DNA from: Ostreococcus lucimarinus CCE9901 | Taxonomy: Eukaryota > Chlorophyta > Mamiellophyceae > Mamiellales > Bathycoccaceae | Assembly: GCF_000092065.1 (NCBI RefSeq) | Contig: NC_009374.1 | Coordinates: 186,001 to 250,000 of the forward strand | Direction: 5' to 3' | Length of the DNA stretch: 64,000 nt | Part shown: in pieces, positions 34,881 through 43,933 of the stretch | Numbering within the stretch: position 1 is the stretch's first letter | Layout: the number at the start of each line of letters is the position of its first letter | Translations under genes and position numbers: made by a program | The notes under the pieces: generated by a model | Seen by the model: only the letters and a program-made list of their open reading frames with translations | What the model was told of the DNA's origin: nothing | Databases searched by the model: none

Positions 34881-36509
34881 TCAATCCGATGGACGGTGCC
34901 GAGCGCGACGGCGGTTGCTTTTGCGTCGCGCGCGCGCGTCGTCCGTCTTGCGCTCGGCGGCGACTTTTTCGGCGGAGAGCTCGTCTTCGTCCTTCCGGCG
35001 CTTGCGATCGAACGCGTGTCCGAGCGCGCCGTCGTCTAAATCGTTGGAGAGCGTGCTCGACTTATCGCGCGATCTGCACGTCGGGTTGCACATCAGTTCC
35101 CGGCAATCGTCGATGAGACGGATCGGTTTGTTCTCGAACACCCACTCGGCGAGCGCCCTGTGATGGGAGATACCGTCGATGACGATGCCATCGAAATCGG
35201 TGTGCATGTAGCACGACGGCGCGAACACGCCGGCGGTGGCGTGTGACATCGCAGGTTCGAGAACGCGACGCATCTGCGACTGCCATTCGTGCGCGAACGT
35301 GACTTGCTTGTGTCGCGTAAAGTCGCCGCCAAAATTGTCGTGCAACCGCATTACGACGGAATCTAGAAGCGCTTGCGAAAAGAATAAGGGCGTTCGCGTG
35401 TGAGGGAAGGAATAGTCCGCCACCATACATCTCCACGGTGCGTCCTGATTCACCTCGACGCACGCCTTGGGAAGGCTCTCGCTCGCGTGCCAATAGTCTA
35501 CGTACTGCTTGAACGAAGCCTCGTCCCACGGTACGTACTTGAGCGAATCATCGGCGGCGCCCTCCGTATCGTTATGAAAGTAATGAAACCCAGCAAACGG
35601 CGCACCGACGATTTTCACCGTGCTCCGCGCTATGGCGCTGAACTTTGTGCGAAGTAGTTCCGCCCACTGGTCCACTTGCGCGATCAAACCGATCCCCCCC
35701 GCGCTTCGGCCCGCCAAGACGATGACGTCCGCGTCCTCTATGTTGTACGCCCGGACGAGCTCTTGTAAAACAGCCTCGACGATGTGTGCGCCCGAGTGCC
35801 ACATCCCACTCGCATCAGCCTCGTCAGATCGCCCCATGTACACATCACCCGAGCAATACCCCACGGTGACCATGTTGGCTCGCGAAAACGGCAAATCTTC
35901 GCCGTCGTCGTCCGCCGTCACCGCCTGGATGCCTCGATCAAACACGATCTCGTCCGGCAACAGTTCACTCGATCCTCTTTCCGTCCCAGAGCGTTCGGAG
36001 CACTCTGGGGCGTTCGTGCACTCGCCACCGCCTTGCAACATCACGACCCACGTCTTAGACGTCGCGAACTCGCGCGCGCTTCCCGATCCCCCGCTCGAAT
36101 CTCCCGCGCGCGCGACGCTCCCCCGCTTCGCCGACGGATACTCGTCGTCTACGTTTCGCACGCGTATGGGCGCGAGATTGACGTAATACGCCCCAGGAGT
36201 CCCATCCAAGCACCTCGCCTTTGGATATCGCTCCATGTCCAATTCCATCTTCTCCGCCGTCAATCGCCGCACGCCGCTCAACCCCGACGTCGCCTCCCGC
36301 TCGTGATCCCTCGCCGCGTGCCTAACGCTCACGACGTCAAACAACTTATTCCCGATCGACGCGCCCGCCATCACGCACAGCGCCGTGGCCACCGTCAGCA
36401 AACCGACGCCCGCGCCGACGCTCCTCGTCGACGCCGGCTTCAGCGTCCGCGCGCGCGCGCGCTCGCGAATCGCCACCAAGTCGCGCTCCGCGCGCGCGAA
36501 CCGCGACAT
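34881..36509 (-). CDS. Pectinacetylesterase/NOTUM-family hydrolase
   Basis: This 542-residue alpha/beta hydrolase resembles plant pectinacetylesterases and animal NOTUM, which remove acetyl or acyl groups from extracellular polymers or proteins. A membrane segment near 35-50 (GAGVGLLTVATALCVMAGAS) makes it a likely type II Golgi or surface protein. The oxyanion block is WVVMLQGGGECTNAPECSER, then VTVGYCSGDVYMGRSDEA. The nucleophile Ser is in VIVLAGRSAGGIGLIAQVD. The catalytic Asp and His probably lie in CYMHTDFDGIVIDGISHHRA. The C-terminus is Lys/Arg-rich. The start at 36509 (MSRFARAERDLV) was chosen; an in-frame ATG at 36599 would add 30 Arg-rich residues. Pectin in such a naked alga would be surprising, so the substrate is open. 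Confidence 0.88.
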   Translation of the reverse strand: MSRFARAERDLVAIRERARARTLKPASTRSVGAGVGLLTVATALCVMAGASIGNKLFDVVSVRHAARDHEREATSGLSGVRRLTAEKMELDMERYPKARCLDGTPGAYYVNLAPIRVRNVDDEYPSAKRGSVARAGDSSGGSGSAREFATSKTWVVMLQGGGECTNAPECSERSGTERGSSELLPDEIVFDRGIQAVTADDDGEDLPFSRANMVTVGYCSGDVYMGRSDEADASGMWHSGAHIVEAVLQELVRAYNIEDADVIVLAGRSAGGIGLIAQVDQWAELLRTKFSAIARSTVKIVGAPFAGFHYFHNDTEGAADDSLKYVPWDEASFKQYVDYWHASESLPKACVEVNQDAPWRCMVADYSFPHTRTPLFFSQALLDSVVMRLHDNFGGDFTRHKQVTFAHEWQSQMRRVLEPAMSHATAGVFAPSCYMHTDFDGIVIDGISHHRALAEWVFENKPIRLIDDCRELMCNPTCRSRDKSSTLSNDLDDGALGHAFDRKRRKDEDELSAEKVAAERKTDDARARRKSNRRRARHRPSD

Positions 36510-36772
36510 CGCGTCGATCGTCGCGTCGCGCGCGCGCGCTCGCGCCCGTTCGCTCGCGCGCGCGCGCGTCCACGAACGATCGTCGTCGCGCAACACCAAA
36601 CTTTAGTGTTGCGCCTTCGCTCGCGCGCGGCGCCGCGCGCGCGTCGACGCGGCGCGTCGCGCGCGACGCGCGCTGACTCGCGCGGCGCTCGCGACGCTCG
36701 CGCGCGGCGTCGGTCGCGCGCGTCGAGACGACGCGTCGCGCACTGGCGTCGCCACTCGCGGTCGCGCGTCGG

Positions 36773-37990
36773 ATGCCGAGCGAATCCTTCGCGAAGCGTT
36801 CGCACCGCGTCGTCGCGTCCTGGATCAAGACCTGCGCGCTCGCGTGCTTCCTGACGATCATGTCCGTCGTCGTCGGCGTCGCGAGCGCGCTCAGGGCGCC
36901 GCGCGTGCTGGACGAGGGGCGAACGCGTCGACCGTGGCGACATCGGCGCGGGATTCGAAGACACGAATTGCGCGCGCGCGTCGAGGCGGCGCGCGTCAGG
37001 GACGAAACGAACGAACAGAAGACGCATTTGTTCGTGTGCGTGCACGGATTGGCGGGAACGCCCGACGATCTGTGCGCGATGGAGGCGAGGTTGTTGTCGC
37101 AGCGAGGGGCGGCGACGCATCGAGTGACGTGCAACGCGCCGTTGAATTCGTTCGATGGCGTCGACGCGGGGGCGCGGAGGATCGTGGAAGAGCTGCGGGA
37201 GGTGAGGAAAAAGTACCCGGGGTTGCGGAGGTTGACGCTGTACGGGAACTCGTTGGGGGGGATTTATGCGAGGTACGTCGCGGGGTTGCTTTACGCGGAA
37301 TCGAAGGATGGAACGATGCTGGACGGGTTGACGCCGTGTACGTTTTTGACGACTGCGACGCCGCATTTGGGGGTGGGGCCGTGGGGGTACTTTAAGATCG
37401 TACCCGAAGGGGCGCGGAACTTGTGGGCACGGAATCTCGGGGCGAGCGTGGAGGAGTTGACGCTTCGAGACGGGCATCGACGCGCGAGCGGGCGGCCGCT
37501 GTTGGCGGACATGGCGGATCCAGAGACGAAGGATCCGGTGGACTTTATCGCCGCTTTAGGGGCGTTCGAGCGACGGTGCGCGTACGCAAACGCTGTGAAC
37601 GACTTTTTGGTGAGCTACGAGACCGCGGCGATTAGTCCGGAATATTTAGATTCCGAAACCGAACGACGATGGCGCACGCTCGAAAAGCCACAAATCGTCG
37701 AGGAGTACGTCGTCGAGGGTTCGCCGATGCCGCCGACGACGACGTCGACGTCGAGAGGGTGGAGAAAGGATAGTCTAGCGCTGCAGCGGCGCATGGCGAG
37801 TGGATTACGAACGTTGACGTGGAAGCACGTCAACGTGGCGTTTCCCGGGCCGACGCCGCTGGCGCACAACAAGATTTGCGCGTTGCAGCGAAGCGAAGTC
37901 ATCGAAAGGCTTTTCAAGGAGGGCGAGTTCATCGTCGATCATCAAGCGAGCTACCTACTCGAACCTCTTCGACGCCAGACTTCGAGTTGA
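36773..37990 (+). CDS. DUF676 putative lipase/esterase
   Basis: This 405-residue serine hydrolase resembles DUF676 (yeast Rog1, FAM135-type). An N-terminal hydrophobic segment (CALACFLTIMSVVVGVASAL, about 21-40) anchors or targets it. The fold begins FVCVHGLAGTPDDLCAMEAR. The nucleophile elbow is LTLYGNSLGGIYARYVAGLL, with Ser in GNSLGG, followed by FLTTATPHLGVGPWG. A His near the end (VDHQASYLLE) is the likely third catalytic residue. These features support a lipase or acyl-ester hydrolase; the substrate is unknown. It is divergent from the NOTUM-like gene and convergent with the U-box gene (58 bases). Confidence 0.87.
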   Translation: MPSESFAKRSHRVVASWIKTCALACFLTIMSVVVGVASALRAPRVLDEGRTRRPWRHRRGIRRHELRARVEAARVRDETNEQKTHLFVCVHGLAGTPDDLCAMEARLLSQRGAATHRVTCNAPLNSFDGVDAGARRIVEELREVRKKYPGLRRLTLYGNSLGGIYARYVAGLLYAESKDGTMLDGLTPCTFLTTATPHLGVGPWGYFKIVPEGARNLWARNLGASVEELTLRDGHRRASGRPLLADMADPETKDPVDFIAALGAFERRCAYANAVNDFLVSYETAAISPEYLDSETERRWRTLEKPQIVEEYVVEGSPMPPTTTSTSRGWRKDSLALQRRMASGLRTLTWKHVNVAFPGPTPLAHNKICALQRSEVIERLFKEGEFIVDHQASYLLEPLRRQTSS

Positions 37991-38048
37991 ATGCGTTCGC
38001 CGCGTTAGATGATGTTGTAGTCGTACATTTAGGGTTACAAGGTTGCTA

Positions 38049-39143
38049 CTACATGCGCGCTCGCGCGAAAAACGGCGTCGTGGTGTCAATCTTGACGGCG
38101 TCGCCTCCCTTTCGCGCGCGGCGATATTTCTTCAAAAACTTTTCAATCTCATCGGCGACGAATTCGTCTTCGCTCGAGTGTAGTCCACGCGCCAATACGT
38201 ACGATTTGACGCCGTGATGGAGCACGAGATTGCTCTGCGGAGCGCCGTTGACGTACGCGTACGTCTCCACCGCCGCCTTGCTCAAGTCGGCGACGTCGCC
38301 CTTCAGGTAAAACATTCGTCGGTCAAAAATCGTCTTTTCCAGGTAAAACTGATCCGTGGTGAGCAGTAGCTTGGTCGTTTCAAACGCGCTCGTGGCGCTC
38401 TGATGCACCATGTTCAGCCCGACGGCCCAAAAGGGGAGCGAAAAAGACGCGAAGAGCGGATTCGCGGCGTTCCACGCGCCGTAGGTCCACGTGCCCGTGA
38501 TCGCGAACCACGGCACGCTGAACAGCAACGCCGCCGTGTTCACGCTCTGCGCCGGCACGGTTATCTCCAAAGCCGGCGTTCCGCTCGACACTTTCCGCGC
38601 CCGCACTCTCGACCCCGCCGGCGCTCTCAACTCGACGGCGCGTCCGTATTCGTCGACGTTCGGCATCCTCGGCGTCCCGCGTCGCGCACCGACCGCGCCG
38701 AACCCCCACGTCCCTCCCTTCGCGCCACTCGCGCTCACCAACGCCGCGATCGCCAAAACCGTCAAAACCGCGCTCGCTTTGACCGCGCCGTTCGCCAATC
38801 CTCGTCCGCGCTCGCGCGCGTCGCCGTCGCCGTCGCTCCGCGGCGCCGGCACCGCGCGACTCGTCCACCCGCTCGGCACGTAATCCTCCGACCGCGCGTC
38901 CAGGTAGTCGCGCACTTCCCGTCGTTTGTCCCAGTTCGTGTACACGACCCGCGAGTTCGCGCGCGTCTCGACGTTCGTCAGCGGGTCCCGCGCGCGTCCC
39001 GGCGCGCTGGACCAAAACTTTTCCAACGCCTCGCGTTCGTACGTGTTCCCGCTGCACGGCACGAACACCGGGTCGCGAAACATCGCGCGCGTGATCGGAC
39101 ACAGCAAGTGCGCGGGCTCGTCGGGGGGCTCGTCGGTCGACAT
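38049..39143 (-). CDS. Membrane protein with an N-terminal U-box
   Basis: This 364-residue protein starts with a U-box (about 12-80): LLCPITRAMFRDPVFVPCSG, then TYEREALEKFWSS and DPLTN, the pattern of E2-binding ubiquitin ligases. The rest is not a usual E3 partner domain. It has a hydrophobic segment at about 121-140 (AVLTVLAIAALVSA) and two more at about 205-250 (NTAALLFSVPWFAITGTW, then FASFSLPFWAVGLNMV), followed by a soluble C-terminal part of ~110 residues with many charged residues. A membrane-bound E3 acting in ER, plastid-envelope or other organelle quality control is an inference. I do not recognise the C-terminal part. Confidence 0.8.
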   Translation of the reverse strand: MSTDEPPDEPAHLLCPITRAMFRDPVFVPCSGNTYEREALEKFWSSAPGRARDPLTNVETRANSRVVYTNWDKRREVRDYLDARSEDYVPSGWTSRAVPAPRSDGDGDARERGRGLANGAVKASAVLTVLAIAALVSASGAKGGTWGFGAVGARRGTPRMPNVDEYGRAVELRAPAGSRVRARKVSSGTPALEITVPAQSVNTAALLFSVPWFAITGTWTYGAWNAANPLFASFSLPFWAVGLNMVHQSATSAFETTKLLLTTDQFYLEKTIFDRRMFYLKGDVADLSKAAVETYAYVNGAPQSNLVLHHGVKSYVLARGLHSSEDEFVADEIEKFLKKYRRARKGGDAVKIDTTTPFFARARM

Positions 39144-39227
39144 CGCGCGCGCGGAACGGTGAGGAAAGGTGAGAATGACGCGCGCGGTTGTTACAGTCGC
39201 GCGAGCGGGACGCGAGCGAACGCGCGA

Positions 39228-39815
39228 TCACGCGTCGTACACGTCCGTCATGTCCGGCATGTCGTCGTCGGAATCGTCGACGTCGGGAAAATAATACGAC
39301 TTGTCCTCGTAGTTGGAAATCTTCTCGAGCGAACTGAGATCGAATTTGAACGCGGCGTCGGCGGCGGCTTCGTCGTCCTCGTCCATCCACGCGTCGAAGT
39401 CGGTGGCGACGAAGCGAGACTTTTCCTTCGTCAGCGATAACCTCGGCCAGTGCGCGCCGGGCGTCGTCTTACGAAATACCACTGTAAACGCGCGCGCGGT
39501 TCGTTTGATCTCCGCCTTGCGCGCGGGCGCGACCGCGCCGTACAGCTCGAGCTCGCACTCGAACGCCGCGCTCGCGTCGCTCGCCGACCCATCCTCTTCG
39601 GGTTCGCCTTCGTCCCCCAGGCGCGCGACGTACGACACGCGCACGATCGATCGCCCCGCACCGACGCTGTCCGCGTCCTCGACCTCGATCTCGATCTCCC
39701 GCGCGTCGCGCGCGTCGAATCGCAGGCTCAGGCTCGCGCGTCGCTGCGCCCAAAACGCCTTCGCCCGTCGTCGTTCCGTCGCCACCGCGCCGTCGTCGCG
39801 CGCGTCGATCGTCAT
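39228..39815 (-). CDS. p23/CS-domain Hsp90 co-chaperone
   Basis: This 195-residue protein has a CS domain of the p23/Sba1 type, about 15-140. Supporting motifs are KAFWAQRRASLSLRFDARDA, the strand ARAFTVVFRKTTPGAHWPRL and the signature KEKSRFVATDFDAWMDEDDE, close to p23's W(P)RLTKE...VDFxxWVDEDD. The acidic C-terminal tail (about 165-195) ends with repeated Asp and Met. p23 stabilises the closed ATP-bound Hsp90 dimer. An acidic insert (EPEEDGSASDAS) lies in the middle of the domain. It is divergent from the WD40 gene, with 183 bases between starts. Confidence 0.85.
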   Translation of the reverse strand: MTIDARDDGAVATERRRAKAFWAQRRASLSLRFDARDAREIEIEVEDADSVGAGRSIVRVSYVARLGDEGEPEEDGSASDASAAFECELELYGAVAPARKAEIKRTARAFTVVFRKTTPGAHWPRLSLTKEKSRFVATDFDAWMDEDDEAAADAAFKFDLSSLEKISNYEDKSYYFPDVDDSDDDMPDMTDVYDA

Positions 39816-39998
39816 CGCCCTCGCGCGTCGCGTCGCGCGATTTTTTTGTCGTCCGTCGCGCGCGTCGCGCGTCGCGTCGTCGCGTCGTCGCGCGCTCGAG
39901 TGTCGCGCGTCGTCGAGAAAACGCTCGCGTCGACCTCGAGCGTTTTCTTCGCGCCGTCGCCGCACTCCGCGCCCGCGCGCGCGCGTCGCCGTCTCGCC

Positions 39999-42383
39999 AT
40001 GGATCGCGCGCGCGAGCCCGCGGGCGACGCGGGCGGTCGCGCGCCGTCGCTCGACGCGCTCGACGCGCCCGATCGCGCGCGCGACGACGCGCGCGACGGC
40101 GCGAACGACGTCGAATGGCGAACGGTCAACGGACGCAAAAATGCGAAATCGTCGCGCGAGCGTCTCGCGCGGTCGTCGTCGTCGCAGTCGCGCGCGGAGG
40201 AGATCGCGGACGCGAGCGTCGCGAGGGTGAACGCGTACGAGGCGATCGCGCCGCCGGGAACGCCGACGCGAAGCGAGAGGGAAGGGGAGGGCGAGGGAAC
40301 GGAGGGACGAGACGCGAGACGACGCGCGAAGCGACGCGCGAGACGAGGCACGCGACGGACGAGCGCGGCGCTGCGCGTGCTGGGAGGCGCGAGCACGGGA
40401 GCGAGCGAGGATGAGTACTACGGAGAGGGCGCGGACGGCGGTTGGGGAATCGGAGGGATCGCGGCGCGAGCGGCGGCGTTGGCGGCGGCGACGGCGAGGG
40501 CGAGATTCGATACCGCGCGCGAAGCGACGACGACGCCGGATTCGGACGCGGCGGGGCGAGGGAAGGAAGAGGGCGAGGTGGTTCCGTTGATGATGCGGAC
40601 GTTTCCGCCGATCGGGGGGTCGAGACCGCCGTTGCCGGGACGAGCGACGGTGAGGGCGCCGATGTCGCCGCCGAGGCCGAGACCGCCGAAGACGCCGAAG
40701 ACGCCGAAATCGCCGACGACACTCGAGCGCACGAAAAGTGGGCGTCACGGAGGGGACGGGGAGGAGAGAGAGCATCAAAACGCGCTGGATTGGTTCTTTC
40801 ATCAGATGGATCTCGCCTTTGCGGGCGTCATGCTCGCCGTGTACGCGTTTTACGACACGGTGATGAAATTCATAGGTATCAAGGTTTTGCGCGTATCTCA
40901 GAGTTCTCGGAGCGTGCGACAGACGGAGGCTCGAGTGGCCGAAGAGCGCGCGGCCGTGGAGGAGTTTGAGGAGATTTTGTCGGCGCGGCAAACCGCGACC
41001 GAGGCGTCGTCGAGGTCGCCGTCGGCGAGCGACGTTGACGGCGCAAACCGCACGAGTCGACCTCGCACGCCTCCGAGCGCGTCGACGAGCGCGACGACGT
41101 CAAAACACGCGACGATACCTTCGGTTGAGCAGCGCGTGGTGGAAGAACGCGAGGAAGGTGAACTGACGCCGTCGCACGCTTTACGGCGACGACTAAGCTC
41201 GAGTCTCGGCGGCGCGTGGGGTGGCGGTGGCAACACGCCACCTTCGTTCCGAGTTGCGCGCGTCGACGAAGACGCGACGCACGCGCACAACGAGCTCGTC
41301 TCGTGCGTGGGCTCGCGCGGCGATGAATACATAACTGGAGGGTGGGACGGCACGCTGCGGACGTGGAAGTGGGATCCGACGAAAGGGCTGTCCGGAGGCT
41401 TGCCCATGACCGGACAGCACAACGACAACGTCGAGTTCCTGAGCGTCGACGCGAGAGAAGACCACGAGCGACTAGCGATTTCGGGTGGGCGCGATTGTAC
41501 GGTGCGCATTTGGGACGTCGCGAAGCGATCGCAGCGAAGTCGTATTTACGCGTTTGAAAACATCGCGAGCGGGTGCGTCGACTGGGAGTCGCAAACAGTC
41601 GCCGTGGGCTCACGAGGAGGCGCGGTGATGTTGTGGGACGCCGAAAAGGGATCCAAAAAGTGCACGCTTCGCGGGCACGATGGTGAAGTCACATCCATGT
41701 GCACGTACGATTGGTCCGAAGGTGGCGCCACGCTTTACGTCTCCGGCGGCGCTGACGGCACGGTTCGCGTGTGGGACGCTCGTCAGCATGTCGCCGTTGC
41801 GACGATGACGGAGCATCGTCGACGCGTGTACGCTGTGTGTCCGGGTCCAAAGGGTATCATCTTCGCCGGCGATTTTTCGTCGAACGTCAAGGTTCACTCT
41901 TTATCCAACCCGGGCGCGCTACCTCGCTTGCTGCCAAACGTGCCGAGCATGGACGGCTGCGAAGCCCCGATCGCGGGGTTGCAATACGTGAAACTCGACG
42001 GCATGAACGGTGGCGGCCTGTTGCTCTCAACCGCTGCTTACTTCCCGCTCAACGAAAACGGCGAGGAATCCGACGACGACGACGCTCCGCAAGGCTGCGT
42101 CCACGTTCGCGCCGTCGACGCCACGGGCGCCGGCGTCGGCCCGGTCTCCGACCAAGACGGCGACGGTTATATGTACACCCTGAAAGGCATCGAAGGGTTG
42201 CTCACGTGCGCGTCCCTCACCGCCACATCCGACGGTCATCGCATGCGTCTCGTCGTCGGCGCCGGATCTGGCGCGCTCGGCGCGTACGCCGAGGGCGGCG
42301 CGCTCAGCGGCCAAACCGCCGACGACGCCTACGCGTCCACCATCGAACGCGCCGACGACTTGGGCGTGGAATCTTTCGACTGA
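39999..42383 (+). CDS. WD40-repeat protein with hydrophobic mid-segment
   Basis: This 794-residue protein has a disordered N-terminal half: Arg/Ala/Gly-rich, with PPKTPKTPKSP repeats near 230. A hydrophobic stretch lies at about 265-295 (WFFHQMDLAFAGVMLAVYAF), which could insert in a membrane. The C-terminal half (about 425-790) has WD40 repeats: GSRGDEYITGGWDGTLRTWK, LAISGGRDCTVRIWDVAKRS, VAVGSRGGAVMLWDAEKGSK and LYVSGGADGTVRVWDARQHV. At least five blades are clear and more are weak, so a full propeller is likely. No partner domain (F-box, coatomer, kinase) is seen. The frame is open upstream of 39999, but that part overlaps the p23-like gene's start. Confidence 0.85.
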   Translation: MDRAREPAGDAGGRAPSLDALDAPDRARDDARDGANDVEWRTVNGRKNAKSSRERLARSSSSQSRAEEIADASVARVNAYEAIAPPGTPTRSEREGEGEGTEGRDARRRAKRRARRGTRRTSAALRVLGGASTGASEDEYYGEGADGGWGIGGIAARAAALAAATARARFDTAREATTTPDSDAAGRGKEEGEVVPLMMRTFPPIGGSRPPLPGRATVRAPMSPPRPRPPKTPKTPKSPTTLERTKSGRHGGDGEEREHQNALDWFFHQMDLAFAGVMLAVYAFYDTVMKFIGIKVLRVSQSSRSVRQTEARVAEERAAVEEFEEILSARQTATEASSRSPSASDVDGANRTSRPRTPPSASTSATTSKHATIPSVEQRVVEEREEGELTPSHALRRRLSSSLGGAWGGGGNTPPSFRVARVDEDATHAHNELVSCVGSRGDEYITGGWDGTLRTWKWDPTKGLSGGLPMTGQHNDNVEFLSVDAREDHERLAISGGRDCTVRIWDVAKRSQRSRIYAFENIASGCVDWESQTVAVGSRGGAVMLWDAEKGSKKCTLRGHDGEVTSMCTYDWSEGGATLYVSGGADGTVRVWDARQHVAVATMTEHRRRVYAVCPGPKGIIFAGDFSSNVKVHSLSNPGALPRLLPNVPSMDGCEAPIAGLQYVKLDGMNGGGLLLSTAAYFPLNENGEESDDDDAPQGCVHVRAVDATGAGVGPVSDQDGDGYMYTLKGIEGLLTCASLTATSDGHRMRLVVGAGSGALGAYAEGGALSGQTADDAYASTIERADDLGVESFD

Positions 42384-42515
42384 ACCGCGCGAAACGACCG
42401 AAATTAAACAATCATAGACCGACTATTTTTCTTCAATACGACGCGCCCGACATTCGTTCCGCCCGAGACGCCCGCCTTCGTCGCTCCGCGTCGTCACTTC
42501 GCGTCCCGCCTCATC

Positions 42516-43049
42516 ATGTTTCGCAAGTACCACGTCGACGGCGTGCAGCAGCTCAAATCCAGCGTCCAGCGCGGGATACGAGCGAAGATTTCCGACCAGT
42601 ATCCCGCCCTGGACGACGCCCTGGACGATTTGATGCCCAAGAAAGCCACCGTCGTCATCGGCAAGTGCGAACACAAAACCAACGTCGTGCTCGTCGACGA
42701 CGAGCCGCTGTTCTTCAATCAGCGCGATGGGCCGTACTTTCCGACGCTGCGCGTGTTACACAAGTACCCGGACATGATGCCCAAGCTCCGGGTGGACAAG
42801 GGAGCGATCAAGTTTGTGATTTCCGGCGCGAACATCATGTGCCCGGGGTTGACGTCGAGCGGGGCGACGATGCACGACGAATGCGAGGAAGACGAACCGG
42901 TGGCGATATACGCGGAAGGAAAGGAACACGCGCTGGCTGTGGGTATCACGAAGATGAGCACGGAGGCGATGCGGACGGTGAACAAAGGAATCGGGGTGGA
43001 TTTGGTGCACTATTTGAAGGATGGCTTGTGGGAAGCGACGGCGAAGTGA
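42516..43049 (+). CDS. MCTS1: MCTS1/Tma20 (PUA-domain translation factor)
   Basis: This 177-residue protein matches MCTS1 (MCT-1; yeast Tma20), which pairs with DENR to recycle post-termination 40S subunits and help re-initiation. The N-terminal domain reads MFRKYHVDGVQQLKSSVQRG and VLVDDEPLFFNQRDGPYFPT. The PUA domain covers about 92-172: GAIKFVISGANIMCPGLTSS, then EGKEHALAVGITKMSTEAM. The end, VHYLKDGLWEA, is nearly invariant in the family. Length and order fit fully. Confidence 0.96.
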   Translation: MFRKYHVDGVQQLKSSVQRGIRAKISDQYPALDDALDDLMPKKATVVIGKCEHKTNVVLVDDEPLFFNQRDGPYFPTLRVLHKYPDMMPKLRVDKGAIKFVISGANIMCPGLTSSGATMHDECEEDEPVAIYAEGKEHALAVGITKMSTEAMRTVNKGIGVDLVHYLKDGLWEATAK

Positions 43050-43227
43050 GAAAACGAGTCGGCGAGCGCGAACGCATTTGTAGAAACTAGATGAATATAT
43101 TTATAGAGACGAAACGTTCGTGTGAGAGTGTGTATCTAACTAATCGAGCCTCGAGTCGAGAGGACTCGTTCGCCGCCGTCGCCATCCCAAGCCGCTCCCG
43201 CGCGCCGCCTCGCAATCGACCGACCCG

Positions 43228-43848
43228 TCAGTCGTTATTCTTCAACCCGCCTGACCCGCCCGCGCTCGCGCCCGCAAACTTCGGCTTCCCCGTCGTGAAC
43301 GGCACGTATTTATGCTTAATCATGTGCTTCACCTGCTGTTTCATCGTCATGAAAAACAACATGATGAAGTACATTAACAAAATCGGCCAAAACACCGGTA
43401 TGTCGAACATCGGCATAAACGTCATCGCGAACGCCGTCCCGATCGACTTCAAGCTCATCCACCAAAACTTAAACTCCGGCAATCGCCGCACGAACGGTTT
43501 GAATTCTTGTTCGTTGCTCGTCGGCAGCGACGGTCCATCGTCGCCGTCGTTCGACGCGCGCAGCGATTCGGGATCGTTTCGCGGGCTCAGAAATCCAATC
43601 AACAGGTTCAGGTTATAGATCCCCAGCCCGTACGTCACGATGTAGTACCCCCGCAGAAAGTACGCGCGAATCGCGTACACCAGCGCGACGCACGCGTACG
43701 CGCTCCACCGTTCGGCGCGCTTCGGGACAGATTTATCGAGAAAGATTTGAAGACGCTGCGCGAGTTTCGCCTGCGCGCGCGCCAACGGCGAGGACGATTC
43801 GTCCGTCGGCGCGCTCGCGCCGTACGCGTACGATTCCCCCGGGTTCAT
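43228..43848 (-). CDS. RER1: RER1, ER membrane-protein retrieval receptor
   Basis: This 206-residue, four-membrane-segment protein matches RER1, the cis-Golgi receptor that returns certain membrane proteins to the ER in COPI vesicles. Diagnostic blocks are SVPKRAERWSAYACVALVYA, IVTYGLGIYNLNLLIGFLSP, and EFKPFVRRLPEFKFWWMSLK with AMTFMPMFDIPVFWPILLMY. The loop VKHMIKHKYVPFTTGKPKF is also conserved. It is divergent from the 2OG oxygenase gene (85 bases between starts). Confidence 0.96.
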   Translation of the reverse strand: MNPGESYAYGASAPTDESSSPLARAQAKLAQRLQIFLDKSVPKRAERWSAYACVALVYAIRAYFLRGYYIVTYGLGIYNLNLLIGFLSPRNDPESLRASNDGDDGPSLPTSNEQEFKPFVRRLPEFKFWWMSLKSIGTAFAMTFMPMFDIPVFWPILLMYFIMLFFMTMKQQVKHMIKHKYVPFTTGKPKFAGASAGGSGGLKNND

Positions 43849-43933
43849 CGCGCGTCTCCCGGCGCGCACCGCGGCGCCGTGTGCCGCGCGGCGCGCTCGA
43901 ACGCGCTCGAACGTCCACTCGCGAATCGTCACG

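Noticed and set aside
39228-40991. Minus-strand open frame extending the p23-like protein to 587 residues
   Set aside because: The extension is Arg-rich, overlaps the WD40 gene and adds nothing family-like; the p23 start at 39815 is natural.
43050-43227. Possible small gene in the convergent gap after MCTS1
   Set aside because: The only open frame there reads antisense through RER1 and has no independent coding look; the gap fits two 3' UTRs.
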